Position numbers and translations under genes: made by a program. A DNA stretch of 64,000 nucleotides from Gemmatimonadales bacterium. Lineage in GTDB: Bacteria > Gemmatimonadota > Gemmatimonadetes > Gemmatimonadales > GWC2-71-9. Positions 34,734 to 44,205 of this stretch are shown piece after piece; positions within the stretch are counted from its first letter, which is position 1; each line of letters opens with the position of its first letter. The notes under the pieces were generated by a model. It saw nothing but the letters and a program-made list of their open reading frames with translations. It made no database searches and was not told where the DNA came from. Location of the stretch: NCBI GenBank assembly GCA_036265815.1, contig DATAOI010000022.1, forward strand, positions 62,001-126,000, read 5' to 3'.

Positions 34734-37016
34734 TCAATCCGCCACGACCTTGAACGTCTGTTCCCGGCGGTCCTTGCGGCCGGCGCCGTCGGTCAGCAGG
34801 ACTTCTAGTGTGTACGTGCCCGGCTTGAGACTCTCGAGCTTGAGGATCCTGTGGGCCGACTCGACCAGGGAGGTGGCGTGCGCGTCGAACTTGAGACTCA
34901 GGGCGGCGGAGCCGCCGCCGAAGATCTTCTTGAAGATTCCCCCGCCCCCGCCCTGACGACGCACGGCCACCCGCACCGAGTACGGACTCCCGCTTTCCAG
35001 TCCCTCGACCTCGTAGTACAGCTCCATATCCTCGGTGCGCTTGAACGTGTGCAGCGGGTTGAACAGGACGGTGTCGCCGGGACCGCGGTTCCACTGCAGG
35101 TTGGTCGACCGGTTGCCGAGCACCAGATCGCTCAATGCGATCGTGCTGGCCGTCGGCTGGCCGATGCGGATGGTATCCCGAGGGAGCACGACTCCGGATT
35201 CCTCGCCTTGCTGAACGGCCAGCCGGTACTCGTACTGCCCGGCCGGTACCGGAACCGAGACCCGGCCGACCAGGTACTCCTCCGCCGGCACCGGAGCGGG
35301 GGCCACGAAATGGCGGGTGGAATCGAGCGAGGCCACCACCCGGCCCGAGCGATCGGTGGCGGCGAAGCGCACCCGGACCGAGTAGAGAAAGCCTCGGGTG
35401 ACGGTCACCGGCTCCAGGCTCTTCCCCGCGATGGCATAGGCGATCTGGGCCTCGCTCCCGGCCGAGTCGTGTCCCACGGCGAGGACTTCGGTCTGCACTT
35501 TGAGCTCGGCCGGGAAGCGGAGCTCGTAGCTGTCGCTGGTGGTCCCTTCCGCGATGCTCTCCTGGCCCACCCGCCGCTCTTCCGTCTGATAACGGCTGCT
35601 GCCGATCTGTCCGGCGTTCTCCAGCCGCTGGTAGATCGGCGAGAGCTGCTCGCGGGAGACCATGAGCTGCTCGGCCATCGGGTTCTGGTCGGCTCGGTCG
35701 CCCCGGAGCGCGATGGTGCTGCTGAAGCCGAGCACGTCGAACAGGCTCTCGACCAGCTTGAAATCCTGCACATCTTCCCGGGCAACGAAATGGAAGATCA
35801 GGTCGCCCTCGGGGCGGCTGTAGCGCCAGGATTCGTTGGGCTCGAGGCCCGGTGCCGCGTAGGTGGCCCGGGTGGTGGGCTCCCCGTGACGGATGTAGAT
35901 CACGCCACGATCGTCGAAGTCGCGGCTCCCGGAGCGATAGCGCTCCACGATATCGTAGTGGCGGTTCAGTGAGGTGAGCTGGAAATTCTTTCGGGCGTAG
36001 AACAGCCGGCGGTAGTGCTCCCGCAGCCGCTCTCCCTCGGACCGGAGATCGATCCGGTCGCGCTGGGTCCAGAATCGTTTGAGGTAGGCGGCCCGCTGGG
36101 CGCCGTGGGCCTGGTCGAACTCACGCATGACGCTGTCAGGCGCGATGGTGGCGAGATCGGCACGGTACCCGGCGATGCCGGCCGAATCGTCGAGCGCGGC
36201 GCCTTCATAGTAGGGAGCCGCACCATCGAAGCGGCCCAGGAGGAACAGGGTGCGGGCGATCTCCAGCTGGCCCAGGCTCCGGTTGTTGCCGCGGGCCAGA
36301 TATCCCTGGAAGGCCACCAGCGCGGAATCCCCGTCTCCCACCTCGCGCTCCACCCGGCCGCGCGCCAGGAGCACGAGGGGATCGCTGCTGGCCGGAGTGG
36401 AGGCTGCGCGGCGTAACGCGTCCAGGGCCACTCCCAGCTTGATGTTCACCCGCTGCCGCAGCGCGGTGTTGGCCAGCTCGACCAGACCGCGTACGAACCC
36501 GGGATCCACCTCCGCCGACTTGGCGAGGGCCATGGCGGAGCGGGTCAGGGCGTCCTTCCCCAGCATGGTCTTGAGCCCGGTGACGAAGGAGATCTGGGAA
36601 TCGCCCACCCCGTATTCGGCCAGCCCCATGCCGTACCAGGAGTAGGGCCAGTTGGGTTGCAGATCGATGGCCCATTGGAACTCGGACGCCGCGTCGTCGT
36701 AATGGGCCTGGCCTCCCAGCTCGCCCAGGCGAAGCGAGAGAAACCCGAGGCGGAGGTGCCCCATGGCATTGTTCCGATCGGCCTTCGCCGTCTCGATCAT
36801 CCGCTTCTCCAGTGCCAGCAGGGCGGTCGAGTCGACGGTGCCGCCGAGCGAGTCGCGAAAACGCTCCAGGTCGGCTCGGTCGGGGGCCGTCTGGGCGAGC
36901 AGCCGGGACGCCGGCGCGCTGGTGCCCAGGGCGAGCAATCCGATCAGGCAGCCCCGGGTAAAACCGGAGATGCGGTGCGGGACGGGCGGATGGCGGAGCG
37001 GGAACAGGATGACCAT
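34734..37016 (-). CDS. GWxTD-family exported protein with TPR-like N-terminus
   Basis: The product is about 760 residues. I favour the ATG at 37016, with GAGGG eight bases upstream, over the ATG at 37055. A signal sequence (FTRGCLIGLLALGTSAPASR) is followed by a helical TPR-like region with GHLRLGFLSLRLGELG and PNWPYSWYGMGLAEYG. The GWxTD domain is recognised by FWTQRD, the tyrosine-rich helix YRRLFYARKNF, and the diagnostic DRGVIYIRHGEP; in place of GWxTD it reads DFDD. The C-terminal third is beta-rich. GWxTD proteins occur in Gemmatimonadota, Acidobacteriota and related phyla and their function is unknown. It lies downstream of the amidase gene on the same strand. Confidence 0.8.
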   Translation of the reverse strand: MVILFPLRHPPVPHRISGFTRGCLIGLLALGTSAPASRLLAQTAPDRADLERFRDSLGGTVDSTALLALEKRMIETAKADRNNAMGHLRLGFLSLRLGELGGQAHYDDAASEFQWAIDLQPNWPYSWYGMGLAEYGVGDSQISFVTGLKTMLGKDALTRSAMALAKSAEVDPGFVRGLVELANTALRQRVNIKLGVALDALRRAASTPASSDPLVLLARGRVEREVGDGDSALVAFQGYLARGNNRSLGQLEIARTLFLLGRFDGAAPYYEGAALDDSAGIAGYRADLATIAPDSVMREFDQAHGAQRAAYLKRFWTQRDRIDLRSEGERLREHYRRLFYARKNFQLTSLNRHYDIVERYRSGSRDFDDRGVIYIRHGEPTTRATYAAPGLEPNESWRYSRPEGDLIFHFVAREDVQDFKLVESLFDVLGFSSTIALRGDRADQNPMAEQLMVSREQLSPIYQRLENAGQIGSSRYQTEERRVGQESIAEGTTSDSYELRFPAELKVQTEVLAVGHDSAGSEAQIAYAIAGKSLEPVTVTRGFLYSVRVRFAATDRSGRVVASLDSTRHFVAPAPVPAEEYLVGRVSVPVPAGQYEYRLAVQQGEESGVVLPRDTIRIGQPTASTIALSDLVLGNRSTNLQWNRGPGDTVLFNPLHTFKRTEDMELYYEVEGLESGSPYSVRVAVRRQGGGGGIFKKIFGGGSAALSLKFDAHATSLVESAHRILKLESLKPGTYTLEVLLTDGAGRKDRREQTFKVVAD

Positions 37017-37135
37017 CAGTTGGACCCTCGAACGGGCATTCGGCGGCGGTACCATCTCACGGGGGCGTCACCTCGGGCGACGGGGCGGGACACCGGTGTA
37101 GGAGACGACCGGGAGAGCCCACCCTCCACATGACG

Positions 37136-39178
37136 CTAGTCCTCGCGGGCGCGCTCGCGGAGAAAGTTCCGGATGCCGTCGAACACGGCCTGGGCATAGA
37201 GCTGCTGCCCGCGTGGATCGCGGAGCGCGGCTTCCTGGTCGGGCAGGATCATGAACAGTCCTTCCGTGAGCACCGACGGCATCCAGGTGCCGCGGACCAG
37301 GGCCAGGTCCCCCCGGCCGATGCCCAGGTCCCGCAATCGCAGCTGCCGCACCAGCTCGGTCTGGACCGCGCGCGCGAGCGGCACGCTGCGAGACTGATTG
37401 TAATACACGCTGGTGCCGTTGTTGAGGAACGGATTGATCCCGTCGGGCAACGCGTTGTTGTGGATCGACACCAGCAGCTCCGCGCCACCCAGCTCCGCCT
37501 GCCGGACCCGGGGCCAGAGCTCGACCGGGGTGTCGCTCGTCCGGGTCATCAGTACGTGGGCCCCCGCCGCCGTGAGCAGAGCGCGGAGCCGTTCCGCCAC
37601 CGCGAGGTTGGCGACGGCCTCCCTGAGACCCGTCGGACCGGTGGCACCGGCGGGTGGATGGCCCGGATCGACGGCGATCACCCGCCCCTTGAGCGGGTCG
37701 GCCTCATCGATCGCGGGCGGGCGCCGCACGTCGAGCAGCAGATCGCCGTTCTCCCAGTGGGTCCGGTAGCCCCACAGCGAGTTGGCCAACTCCACCGTGA
37801 GCGTCACCTCGTCCGCGGCGGGCTGCCCCCAGGTCACCCGGCGGATGAGGGAGTCGCTCGGCCCGTAGCGCACCCAGTTCACGTCGCCCACCACGCCGTA
37901 GAGGTGGAGCACCAGGGCATGATCGCTCTCCACCAGCTCGAACGGCACCTGTTGCGTGACCGGGACCCGCAGTGTGACGCGGTCGGGCTGGGGCGTGAGT
38001 CGCACCGATCCGACGATTCCGCGGGGCACCGGGAGGCCGCGCTGGAGCGGGCGAGCGTCCGCGGCTGGGATCCACGCGTCGGACTCGGCGGAGAGCCGGA
38101 TTCGAAGCTCATCGTTCTCGCGACCGATCACCTCCGCCCGGGTGCCGGTCGGGAAGAACCAGTGATACGTGCCGCCGGGGAGTGCCCGACCCACCGTGAG
38201 ACTGTCGCTGGTGCCCAGACCCGAGGTGTCGTCGTTGAACTGGGCGATGACCGGCACGGTATCGAGCAGGGAGACCTGCAGTGGCCAGCGTGTCCGCGCC
38301 GTGTCGCTGCCGACGATGACCTCGACCCGGGCCCAGGCGGAATCCGGCGGTTGGATGCTCGGGAGGACCGCAGGGCAGTCCGGCTGCACCCCACAATGCC
38401 CTGCGGCCAGAGCCAGCACGCGAGAGAGGAACGGATCGCGGGGAAGGACCGGTCCGGGATCGGGACCGACTGGCCTGCCGCGGAGCAGACCGACGTAGCT
38501 GTCGCGCCGGAGCCGGGCCTCCAGCTTGGTGGTGTCGCGGTCGAAGACTCGCACCGCCGTGGGCACCGGCGCGGGCTGAGGCACCGCCGTCAGCGGGACC
38601 ACCGTGCCGTCCGGCAAGTGGAGGCGGACGAGCGCCCCTTCGGCCGCGCTGGCGCTCAAGCTCAGATACTCGTCGCGTGCCACCCAGACCTGCCCCCGCG
38701 GCGCCAGCGAGAGCGAATCGACCCAGGCGGCTCCAACGGTCTGGCGCCCGCGATCCGGCAGGAGCCGGTGGACCACGTAGGTCAGACGCGCCGAATCGGT
38801 CGCGGTCCGAGCCTCGAGCTGGAACTGCATGAGGCTGTCCCGCGGGAACGGGAGCCAGGCGAGCCAGGCTCCATTGGGCCACACGTGCACCGGCGTTCCA
38901 TTGACCGTGAGGCGGGCCTCCCCGGTGCCGGTCGAGCCCAGGAGAAAGCTGGAGTCGCGCAGCTCGAGGAGCGCATCCGGCGGCGGATACACCACCCGGA
39001 GGTCGAGCGCACCATGCGCCGCCGGAACCGGCGGCAATGCAGCCGAGGTCGCCGCGGAATCGGCGGGCGCACGCGGCGGGCCGCCGCGCTTGGGCAGTAC
39101 CGGTACGGCCGGCCGGTGGGCGCAGGCGGCTGCCAGAGCAAGCAGCCCGACCCATCCCAGGCATCGTTTGGCGACCAT
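37136..39178 (-). CDS. N-acetylmuramoyl-L-alanine amidase, lipoprotein
   Basis: This enzyme cleaves the bond between muramic acid and the stem peptide. From ATG 39178 the product is 680 residues with a lipobox in LAAAC, so it is likely anchored in the outer membrane or periplasmic face. The first 480 or so residues are beta-rich (AMIN-like region near VTLRVPVTQQVPFELVESDH). The C-terminal Amidase_3 domain has IAVDPGHPP, REAVANLAVAERL and SIHNNA, which carry the zinc His, Glu and second His. A GTG 15 bases upstream is an alternative start but weakens the lipoprotein signal. Confidence 0.9.
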   Translation of the reverse strand: MVAKRCLGWVGLLALAAACAHRPAVPVLPKRGGPPRAPADSAATSAALPPVPAAHGALDLRVVYPPPDALLELRDSSFLLGSTGTGEARLTVNGTPVHVWPNGAWLAWLPFPRDSLMQFQLEARTATDSARLTYVVHRLLPDRGRQTVGAAWVDSLSLAPRGQVWVARDEYLSLSASAAEGALVRLHLPDGTVVPLTAVPQPAPVPTAVRVFDRDTTKLEARLRRDSYVGLLRGRPVGPDPGPVLPRDPFLSRVLALAAGHCGVQPDCPAVLPSIQPPDSAWARVEVIVGSDTARTRWPLQVSLLDTVPVIAQFNDDTSGLGTSDSLTVGRALPGGTYHWFFPTGTRAEVIGRENDELRIRLSAESDAWIPAADARPLQRGLPVPRGIVGSVRLTPQPDRVTLRVPVTQQVPFELVESDHALVLHLYGVVGDVNWVRYGPSDSLIRRVTWGQPAADEVTLTVELANSLWGYRTHWENGDLLLDVRRPPAIDEADPLKGRVIAVDPGHPPAGATGPTGLREAVANLAVAERLRALLTAAGAHVLMTRTSDTPVELWPRVRQAELGGAELLVSIHNNALPDGINPFLNNGTSVYYNQSRSVPLARAVQTELVRQLRLRDLGIGRGDLALVRGTWMPSVLTEGLFMILPDQEAALRDPRGQQLYAQAVFDGIRNFLRERARED

Positions 39179-39221
39179 GGCTGCAAGGTACACGTTGACT
39201 ATGACTTACAGCAAAGGGACG

Positions 39222-39250
39222 TTGACGCTCCTCGGAGCGCTCTCTAGATT
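39222..39250 (+). promoter_or_regulatory. Sigma-70-type promoter for the PP2C gene
   Basis: TTGACG (39222-39227) and TAGATT (39245-39250) are separated by exactly 17 bases, in the 147-base gap between the amidase and the PP2C gene. Transcription would start near 39257, about 70 bases before the ATG. The spacer contains the palindrome GAGCGCTC. Confidence 0.6.
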
Positions 39251-39325
39251 CTGACACCCTTGCCATCGAGCGGACCCCCAGGAAGGGATTTCGCGAGTGA
39301 CTCTCGCCGCTGCTGTTGCTTGCGC

Positions 39326-40372
39326 ATGACGCGAGCTCCTGTCCGGGCCGCTGTCTTCGGCAAGACCGACCTCGGACGCACCCGGGAGCACAACGAGGAC
39401 ACTTTTCTCGTCGCTGATCTCAGCACGGGCAACGCCAGCCTGCAACCGGAGGTCCGCGAGCACGAGATCGGCCCGCGTGGCTCGCTGTTCATGGTGGCGG
39501 ACGGGATGGGCGGCGCCGCCGCGGGTGAGCTGGCCAGCGCGATGGCGGCGGATCTGATCTATCGTCACCTGGCCACTGCGTGGGCCCGGGACGCCGACGC
39601 GAGCGCGGAGCGCTTTGCGTTTCGAATGAAGGAGGCGGTCGAGCTCGCCAACGAGCAGATCTACGGCTATGCCCGGGAGCATCCCGAGGTCCGCGGCATG
39701 GGCACGACGGTCACCGCCGCGGGCGTGTTCGGCGAGGATCTCTACGTCGCCCAGATCGGCGACAGCCGGGGCTATCTGGTCCGCAACGGCGAGGCGATTC
39801 AGCTGACCAAGGACCAGTCCCTGATGCAGCGCCTGGTGGACGCCGGCGAGCTGACCGAGGAGGAGGCCGAGCAGAGCGAGCGGCGCAACATCATCCTGCA
39901 GGCGCTCGGTCCGGACCCGCGGGTACGGGTAGACCTCACGCATCAGGTCCTCCGCCGCGGCGACACACTCATCCTCTGCTCCGACGGACTCTCGGGATCA
40001 GTGCGGCGGGAGGAGTTCGCCCAGGTCGCCATGGAGCAGAAGGATCTCCCATCGCTCTGCTCCAAGCTCATCGACCTGGCCAACGAGCGCGGCGGGCCCG
40101 ACAACATCACGGTGGTGGCGGCGCGATTCGATGGCGAAGGGTTGCCGGAGCCGACCGAGAGCGAGGGGGTCGGCTACCGGGTGTACCACCTGGCCGACGT
40201 GGACGACACCGTGGAGCCGACTCCCGAGGAGGCTCCCCCACCCCCGCCGGCCAGCGCGCCGGTCGAGGCGCCCCCCGTCCCACCGGCCCCGCGCACCGGC
40301 CACGGCCGCGAGATACTGGCCTGGCTGGCGATCCTCTGTCTGCTGGCGGCGCTGTTGGCGTTCTGGCTATGA
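39326..40372 (+). CDS. PP2C-type Ser/Thr phosphatase with C-terminal membrane helix
   Basis: This 348-residue phosphatase likely reverses Hanks-type kinase phosphorylation. The metal-binding motifs are complete: GRTREHNEDTF, FMVADGMGGAA, IGDSRGYL, CSDGLSG and GGPDNITVV. A Pro-rich linker (residues about 300-325) leads to a C-terminal membrane helix (ILAWLAILCLLAALLAFWL), so the catalytic domain faces the cytoplasm. The ATG at 39326 is chosen because homology starts just after it. The permease gene begins nine bases after its stop. The transmembrane kinase at 31926-33971 is an obvious candidate partner. Confidence 0.92.
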   Translation: MTRAPVRAAVFGKTDLGRTREHNEDTFLVADLSTGNASLQPEVREHEIGPRGSLFMVADGMGGAAAGELASAMAADLIYRHLATAWARDADASAERFAFRMKEAVELANEQIYGYAREHPEVRGMGTTVTAAGVFGEDLYVAQIGDSRGYLVRNGEAIQLTKDQSLMQRLVDAGELTEEEAEQSERRNIILQALGPDPRVRVDLTHQVLRRGDTLILCSDGLSGSVRREEFAQVAMEQKDLPSLCSKLIDLANERGGPDNITVVAARFDGEGLPEPTESEGVGYRVYHLADVDDTVEPTPEEAPPPPPASAPVEAPPVPPAPRTGHGREILAWLAILCLLAALLAFWL

Positions 40373-40381
40373 CGTCGCCCC

Positions 40382-41653
40382 TTGCCGCAGGCTGAGCACG
40401 CCCCTGCTCCGCCGATCCAGAGCCCTCTCCGCGTTCGGCTGACCTGGCTCGCGGCCCTCTCGTTCGCCTCGGGCTTCCCGTTTGGTCTGGTCAACGAGAC
40501 GCTGCCGGTCTACCTGCGCACCCATGGCGCCGGTCTGGTGGAGATCGGCCTGGTGAGCGCCGTCAGCTTTCCCTGGACGTTCAAGTTCGTCTGGTCGCCA
40601 CTGGTGGACCGGCTGGGCACCCGACGGCAGTGGATCGCGGCCTGCCTGGCCGGACTCACGCTGCTCACGCTGGTGTTCAGCCGGGTGGATTACCAGACGC
40701 TGATGCAGCCCGCCTGGCACTCGGTCGGCGGCCATCTGGCCGGCGCGGCGGCCCTCCTCTCACGGCCGTTCTGGATCGCTCTCCTTCTCATGGTGGTTCT
40801 CTCCGCGACGCAGGACATCGCGATCGACGCGTATACCATCGAGGTCACCACCACCCAGGAGCTCGGCGTCGCCAACTCGGTGCGGATCGCCGCCTACCGG
40901 ATCGCGATGTTCATCGCCGGCGGACTGCTCATCTGGCTGGCCGGAAGGGTGGATTGGCCGACGTCATTCCAGGTCGGCACGATGATCGTTGCCGGGCTCA
41001 CCCTGCTGGCGCTGCTGCTGCCCACCCCTGCCCGTTCCGCCGGCCCACCGGTGGCGATCTGGGAGCCGTTGCGGGCCCTGGTGCGGCGGCCGGGGATCTG
41101 GGCAGTCGCGCTGTTTGCCATGCTGTTCAAGCTCGATATCTACGCCATGGACCCGATGACCCGCCCGTTCTGGGTGGACCGCGGCTTCACGCTGGAGGAG
41201 ATCGGGGCCATTCTGACCACCGGGCGCATCCTCGCGACGGTGGCGGGGGCGGTGCTGGGAGGCGTGCTCACCACGAAATGGGGAATTTTCCGGGCCCTCT
41301 GGGTCTTGGGGCTGGTGCAGGCCCTCTCCAGCCTGGGCTACGCGGGGGCTGCCGTGGCCGCGCCGTCCAAGCCGCTCCTCGCGGCGGTGGCGCTGTTCGA
41401 GAATTTCGCCCATGGGCTGGGCACCGCGGCGTTCGTCGCCTTTCTGATGTCGGTGTGCGAGCGCCGCTATGCCGCCACCCAGTACGCGGTGCTCTCCGCG
41501 CTGCTGGCACTGGGGCGCACGGTGGCCGGCGCCGCCTCCGGCGCCCTCGCCGAGCACCTGGGCTACGGCCATTACTTCCTGGTGACCTTCCTCCTGGGGC
41601 TGCCGGCGTTCGGGCTACTTCCCGCGATTCGGAACGCGGCCGCGCACGACTGA
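40382..41653 (+). CDS. AmpG-like MFS permease (probable muropeptide importer)
   Basis: This 423-residue protein has about twelve membrane segments. The N-terminal motif FASGFPFGLVNETLPVYLR and the ATQDIAIDAYTIE stretch after the fourth helix match the AmpG group, which imports anhydro-muropeptides. A TTG at 40382 is the called start. It is convergent with, and one base from, nagZ, and the anmK and murQ genes that process its presumed substrate lie just beyond. The AmpG call rests on these motifs and context; transport has not been shown. Confidence 0.82.
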   Translation: MPQAEHAPAPPIQSPLRVRLTWLAALSFASGFPFGLVNETLPVYLRTHGAGLVEIGLVSAVSFPWTFKFVWSPLVDRLGTRRQWIAACLAGLTLLTLVFSRVDYQTLMQPAWHSVGGHLAGAAALLSRPFWIALLLMVVLSATQDIAIDAYTIEVTTTQELGVANSVRIAAYRIAMFIAGGLLIWLAGRVDWPTSFQVGTMIVAGLTLLALLLPTPARSAGPPVAIWEPLRALVRRPGIWAVALFAMLFKLDIYAMDPMTRPFWVDRGFTLEEIGAILTTGRILATVAGAVLGGVLTTKWGIFRALWVLGLVQALSSLGYAGAAVAAPSKPLLAAVALFENFAHGLGTAAFVAFLMSVCERRYAATQYAVLSALLALGRTVAGAASGALAEHLGYGHYFLVTFLLGLPAFGLLPAIRNAAAHD

Positions 41654-43093
41654 TCAACCCACCCGCCGTCGCAGCCAGCGCGCCACCGCCTCCTGCATCA
41701 GACGCTGGCGATGCCAGGCGAGCAGCACCGGCGCGTCACTGGGAATCTCCTCCAATAGACGCGGATGCCCGAAGAGCACGATGAGATCGGCATCGGGCGC
41801 GGAGTTGGCGAGAGCGTCACGCGCGGCGGGGCCGAAGCCGGATCGCCCCTTCCAGGCCCGTGGCTCGGCGAAGGCGAGGACCACCCGTGCGCCACCGGTG
41901 TAGCGGCCCATCAGCTCCTCCCCCAGGGCACGCTGAGTCCAGTCGCTGGGCCCGGGCGGATAGGGGCCGCCGAGGTCGTCGTCCACCACGACCATGTCCA
42001 ACGGGCCGGCCAGACGGAAGACGTTCCCCCGCAGCAGTCCCTGCTCCAGCAACGCGTCCGCCAGGGCCTCCGCCGAGTCGAAGGGTCCGCGGGTCACCGG
42101 AGGCGTGGGACTGCTGGCGGCGTCGACGGCGCGCTGGTAGCGCCGCAGCGACTCGGCCAGGCGTTGCTGGGGAATGGCGCCGCTGGTGAGCGCCGAGAGC
42201 AGCGCATCCCTGACCCGGCGCGCGTCGTTGGGATAGAGCAGCAGGTCCACCCCGGCCTGGATCGCCTCCACCGCGGCATCCGACTCGCGCCGGCCCACCA
42301 GCGCTCCGTCCATGATGAGTGCGTCGGTCACCACCAGGCCGTCGAAGCCCAGCCGCTCGCGGAGCTCTCCCAGAATGGCGGGTGAGATGGTGGCGGGGAG
42401 ACCGGACGCGTCGAGTGCCGGGTAGGCCACGTGCGCCGTCATGATCGACGCGACTCCACTTTCCACGGCGACGCCGAACGGCAGGAGATCGCTGGCCCGG
42501 AGCGCTTCCGCGTCCTCCGAGACCACGGGCAGCGCCACGTGGGAGTCCACCTCGGTGCGCCCATGGCCGGGGAAGTGCTTGGCGCAGGCGAGCGCACCGG
42601 CATCCTGGCAGCCTTCGATCCAGCTCCGCACGAAGGTGGCGACCCGGTTGGGGTCGGCCCCGAAGGCGCGGGTCTGCACAATGGGATTCTCCGGGAGCAC
42701 ATCGAGATCGGCGACCGGGGCGAAGACCCAGTTGATGCCGACGGCCCGCGCCTCCTGTGCCGTCACCGACCCGGCCCAGCGAACGACCGCGGCGTCCTCC
42801 AGGGCGGCGAGCGCGGCCGGCGGGGGGAACTCGGTCAGCCCTTCGACCTGCTGGCCTGCGCCGCGCTCGAGGTCGGAGGCAATGAGCAGCGGCCGGCCCG
42901 CCCGGCGGAGCAGGTCGGCGGTGAGCCGGCGCACCGCCTCCACTGTGCCGCCGAAGAGGATGAAGCCCCCGACGCCGAGCGCCAGCGCATCGGCGATGGT
43001 GGCCGCCTCATGGGCGAAGCCGCCCTCGGGCCGCCAACGGAGCGCGGGCATGATGAGCCGGGCCGGCTCCAGCGGCGTCGTGGGCGTGGTCAC
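41654..43093 (-). CDS. nagZ: Beta-N-acetylhexosaminidase, GH3 (NagZ-like)
   Basis: NagZ removes N-acetylglucosamine from anhydro-muropeptides. The 479-residue GH3 enzyme has the substrate and catalytic loop KHFPGHGRTEVDSHV, including the His of the GH3 acid/base dyad, and the nucleophile Asp in VVTDALIMDGAL. A C-terminal domain follows the barrel, longer than in E. coli NagZ. No signal peptide is seen, so it is cytoplasmic. GTG at 43093 overlaps the anmK stop as GTGA. It is the last gene of murQ-anmK-nagZ. Confidence 0.9.
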   Translation of the reverse strand: MTTPTTPLEPARLIMPALRWRPEGGFAHEAATIADALALGVGGFILFGGTVEAVRRLTADLLRRAGRPLLIASDLERGAGQQVEGLTEFPPPAALAALEDAAVVRWAGSVTAQEARAVGINWVFAPVADLDVLPENPIVQTRAFGADPNRVATFVRSWIEGCQDAGALACAKHFPGHGRTEVDSHVALPVVSEDAEALRASDLLPFGVAVESGVASIMTAHVAYPALDASGLPATISPAILGELRERLGFDGLVVTDALIMDGALVGRRESDAAVEAIQAGVDLLLYPNDARRVRDALLSALTSGAIPQQRLAESLRRYQRAVDAASSPTPPVTRGPFDSAEALADALLEQGLLRGNVFRLAGPLDMVVVDDDLGGPYPPGPSDWTQRALGEELMGRYTGGARVVLAFAEPRAWKGRSGFGPAARDALANSAPDADLIVLFGHPRLLEEIPSDAPVLLAWHRQRLMQEAVARWLRRRVG

Positions 43094-44205
43094 GCCGGGG
43101 TCACCGTGCCGAGCACCCGGGGACCGCGGGCACCGGTGGCGGATGGCACGTTGCCCGGCTGTCCATGGACGGTCAGGTAGCCCAGGAGCGCGAACGCCAC
43201 CGCCTCCTTGGCGTCGCCGGGAAAGAAGAGATCGCTGAACCGGAGCAGCGGGTGATGGCCCGGCAAGGCCGCGAGCTGTCGCTCCAGCGACGCCATCAGC
43301 ACCGGGTGATGGCACCCGCCTCCCGATGCCACCACCTCCGCGTCGCCGGTGGTCCAGCAGCCGACGGCCCGGGCCACGGTGCAGGCCGTGAGCTCCACCG
43401 CCGTGGCGACGCCATCCGACCCTGGGACGCGTCGGTGAAGGGTCCGGGCGTAGCCGTCGCCGAATCGCTCGCGGCCGGTGCTCTTGGGCGGCGGTGCCCC
43501 GAAGAACGGATCGCGCATCAGCTCAGCGAGCACCGACCCGTCCGGCCGACCGGCGGCGGCGATATGGCCATCGAGGTCGAAGGTGCAGCCCGGCTCGACC
43601 AGCCGCGCGAGCGCGTCGATCACCGCGACACCGGGTCCGGTGTCGAAGGCGAGCACGCCCGACTCCACGGCGCGGCGGGGAACATACGTGAGATTGGCCA
43701 TGCCTCCGATATTCAGCAGAATCCGGGGGGTCTCGCTCGAGGCAAAGAGCAGGACGTCCGCCATCGGCACCAGCGGCGCTCCCTGCCCGCCCGCGGCCAC
43801 GTCGCGCGCGCGGAAGCCGCTCACCACCCGAACGCCGAACCGCTCGGCGAGCACGGCGGGCTCGCCCAGTTGCCAGGAGACGGTGGGCGGCTCGTGCCAG
43901 ATGGTCTGCCCGGGGAAGGCGATCACGTCGAGCTCGGACGCCGGAACTCGAGCCTGGATCAGCAGCCCTTCCACCGCCTCGGCCGCCCACTCGGCGAGAC
44001 GCACGTGAAGCCGGGCGAGAAACGCGCTGTCGCCGCCAACCAGGCCCCGCTGGATGTCGGCCCGCTCGGCCTCGCCGTAGGGCCGGGTGACGAACTCGAG
44101 CAGCCGGGCGTGGGTGGGGCCCTCGAGCTGAACCAGTGCGGCGTCGATGCCGTCCAGCGAGGTGCCCGACATCAGCCCGACCGCGAGCGAGGGGCGTTCG
44201 GTCAT
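43090..44205 (-). CDS. anmK: Anhydro-N-acetylmuramic acid kinase
   Basis: AnmK opens and phosphorylates 1,6-anhydro-MurNAc to MurNAc 6-phosphate. The 371-residue ASKHA-fold protein has VGLMSGTSLDGIDAALV at the N-terminus, PGQTIWHEPP, LNIGGMANLTYV and FDTGPG. Length is usual. ATG at 44205 overlaps the murQ stop (ATGA) and its own stop overlaps nagZ (GTGA). Confidence 0.96.
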   Translation of the reverse strand: MTERPSLAVGLMSGTSLDGIDAALVQLEGPTHARLLEFVTRPYGEAERADIQRGLVGGDSAFLARLHVRLAEWAAEAVEGLLIQARVPASELDVIAFPGQTIWHEPPTVSWQLGEPAVLAERFGVRVVSGFRARDVAAGGQGAPLVPMADVLLFASSETPRILLNIGGMANLTYVPRRAVESGVLAFDTGPGVAVIDALARLVEPGCTFDLDGHIAAAGRPDGSVLAELMRDPFFGAPPPKSTGRERFGDGYARTLHRRVPGSDGVATAVELTACTVARAVGCWTTGDAEVVASGGGCHHPVLMASLERQLAALPGHHPLLRFSDLFFPGDAKEAVAFALLGYLTVHGQPGNVPSATGARGPRVLGTVTPA

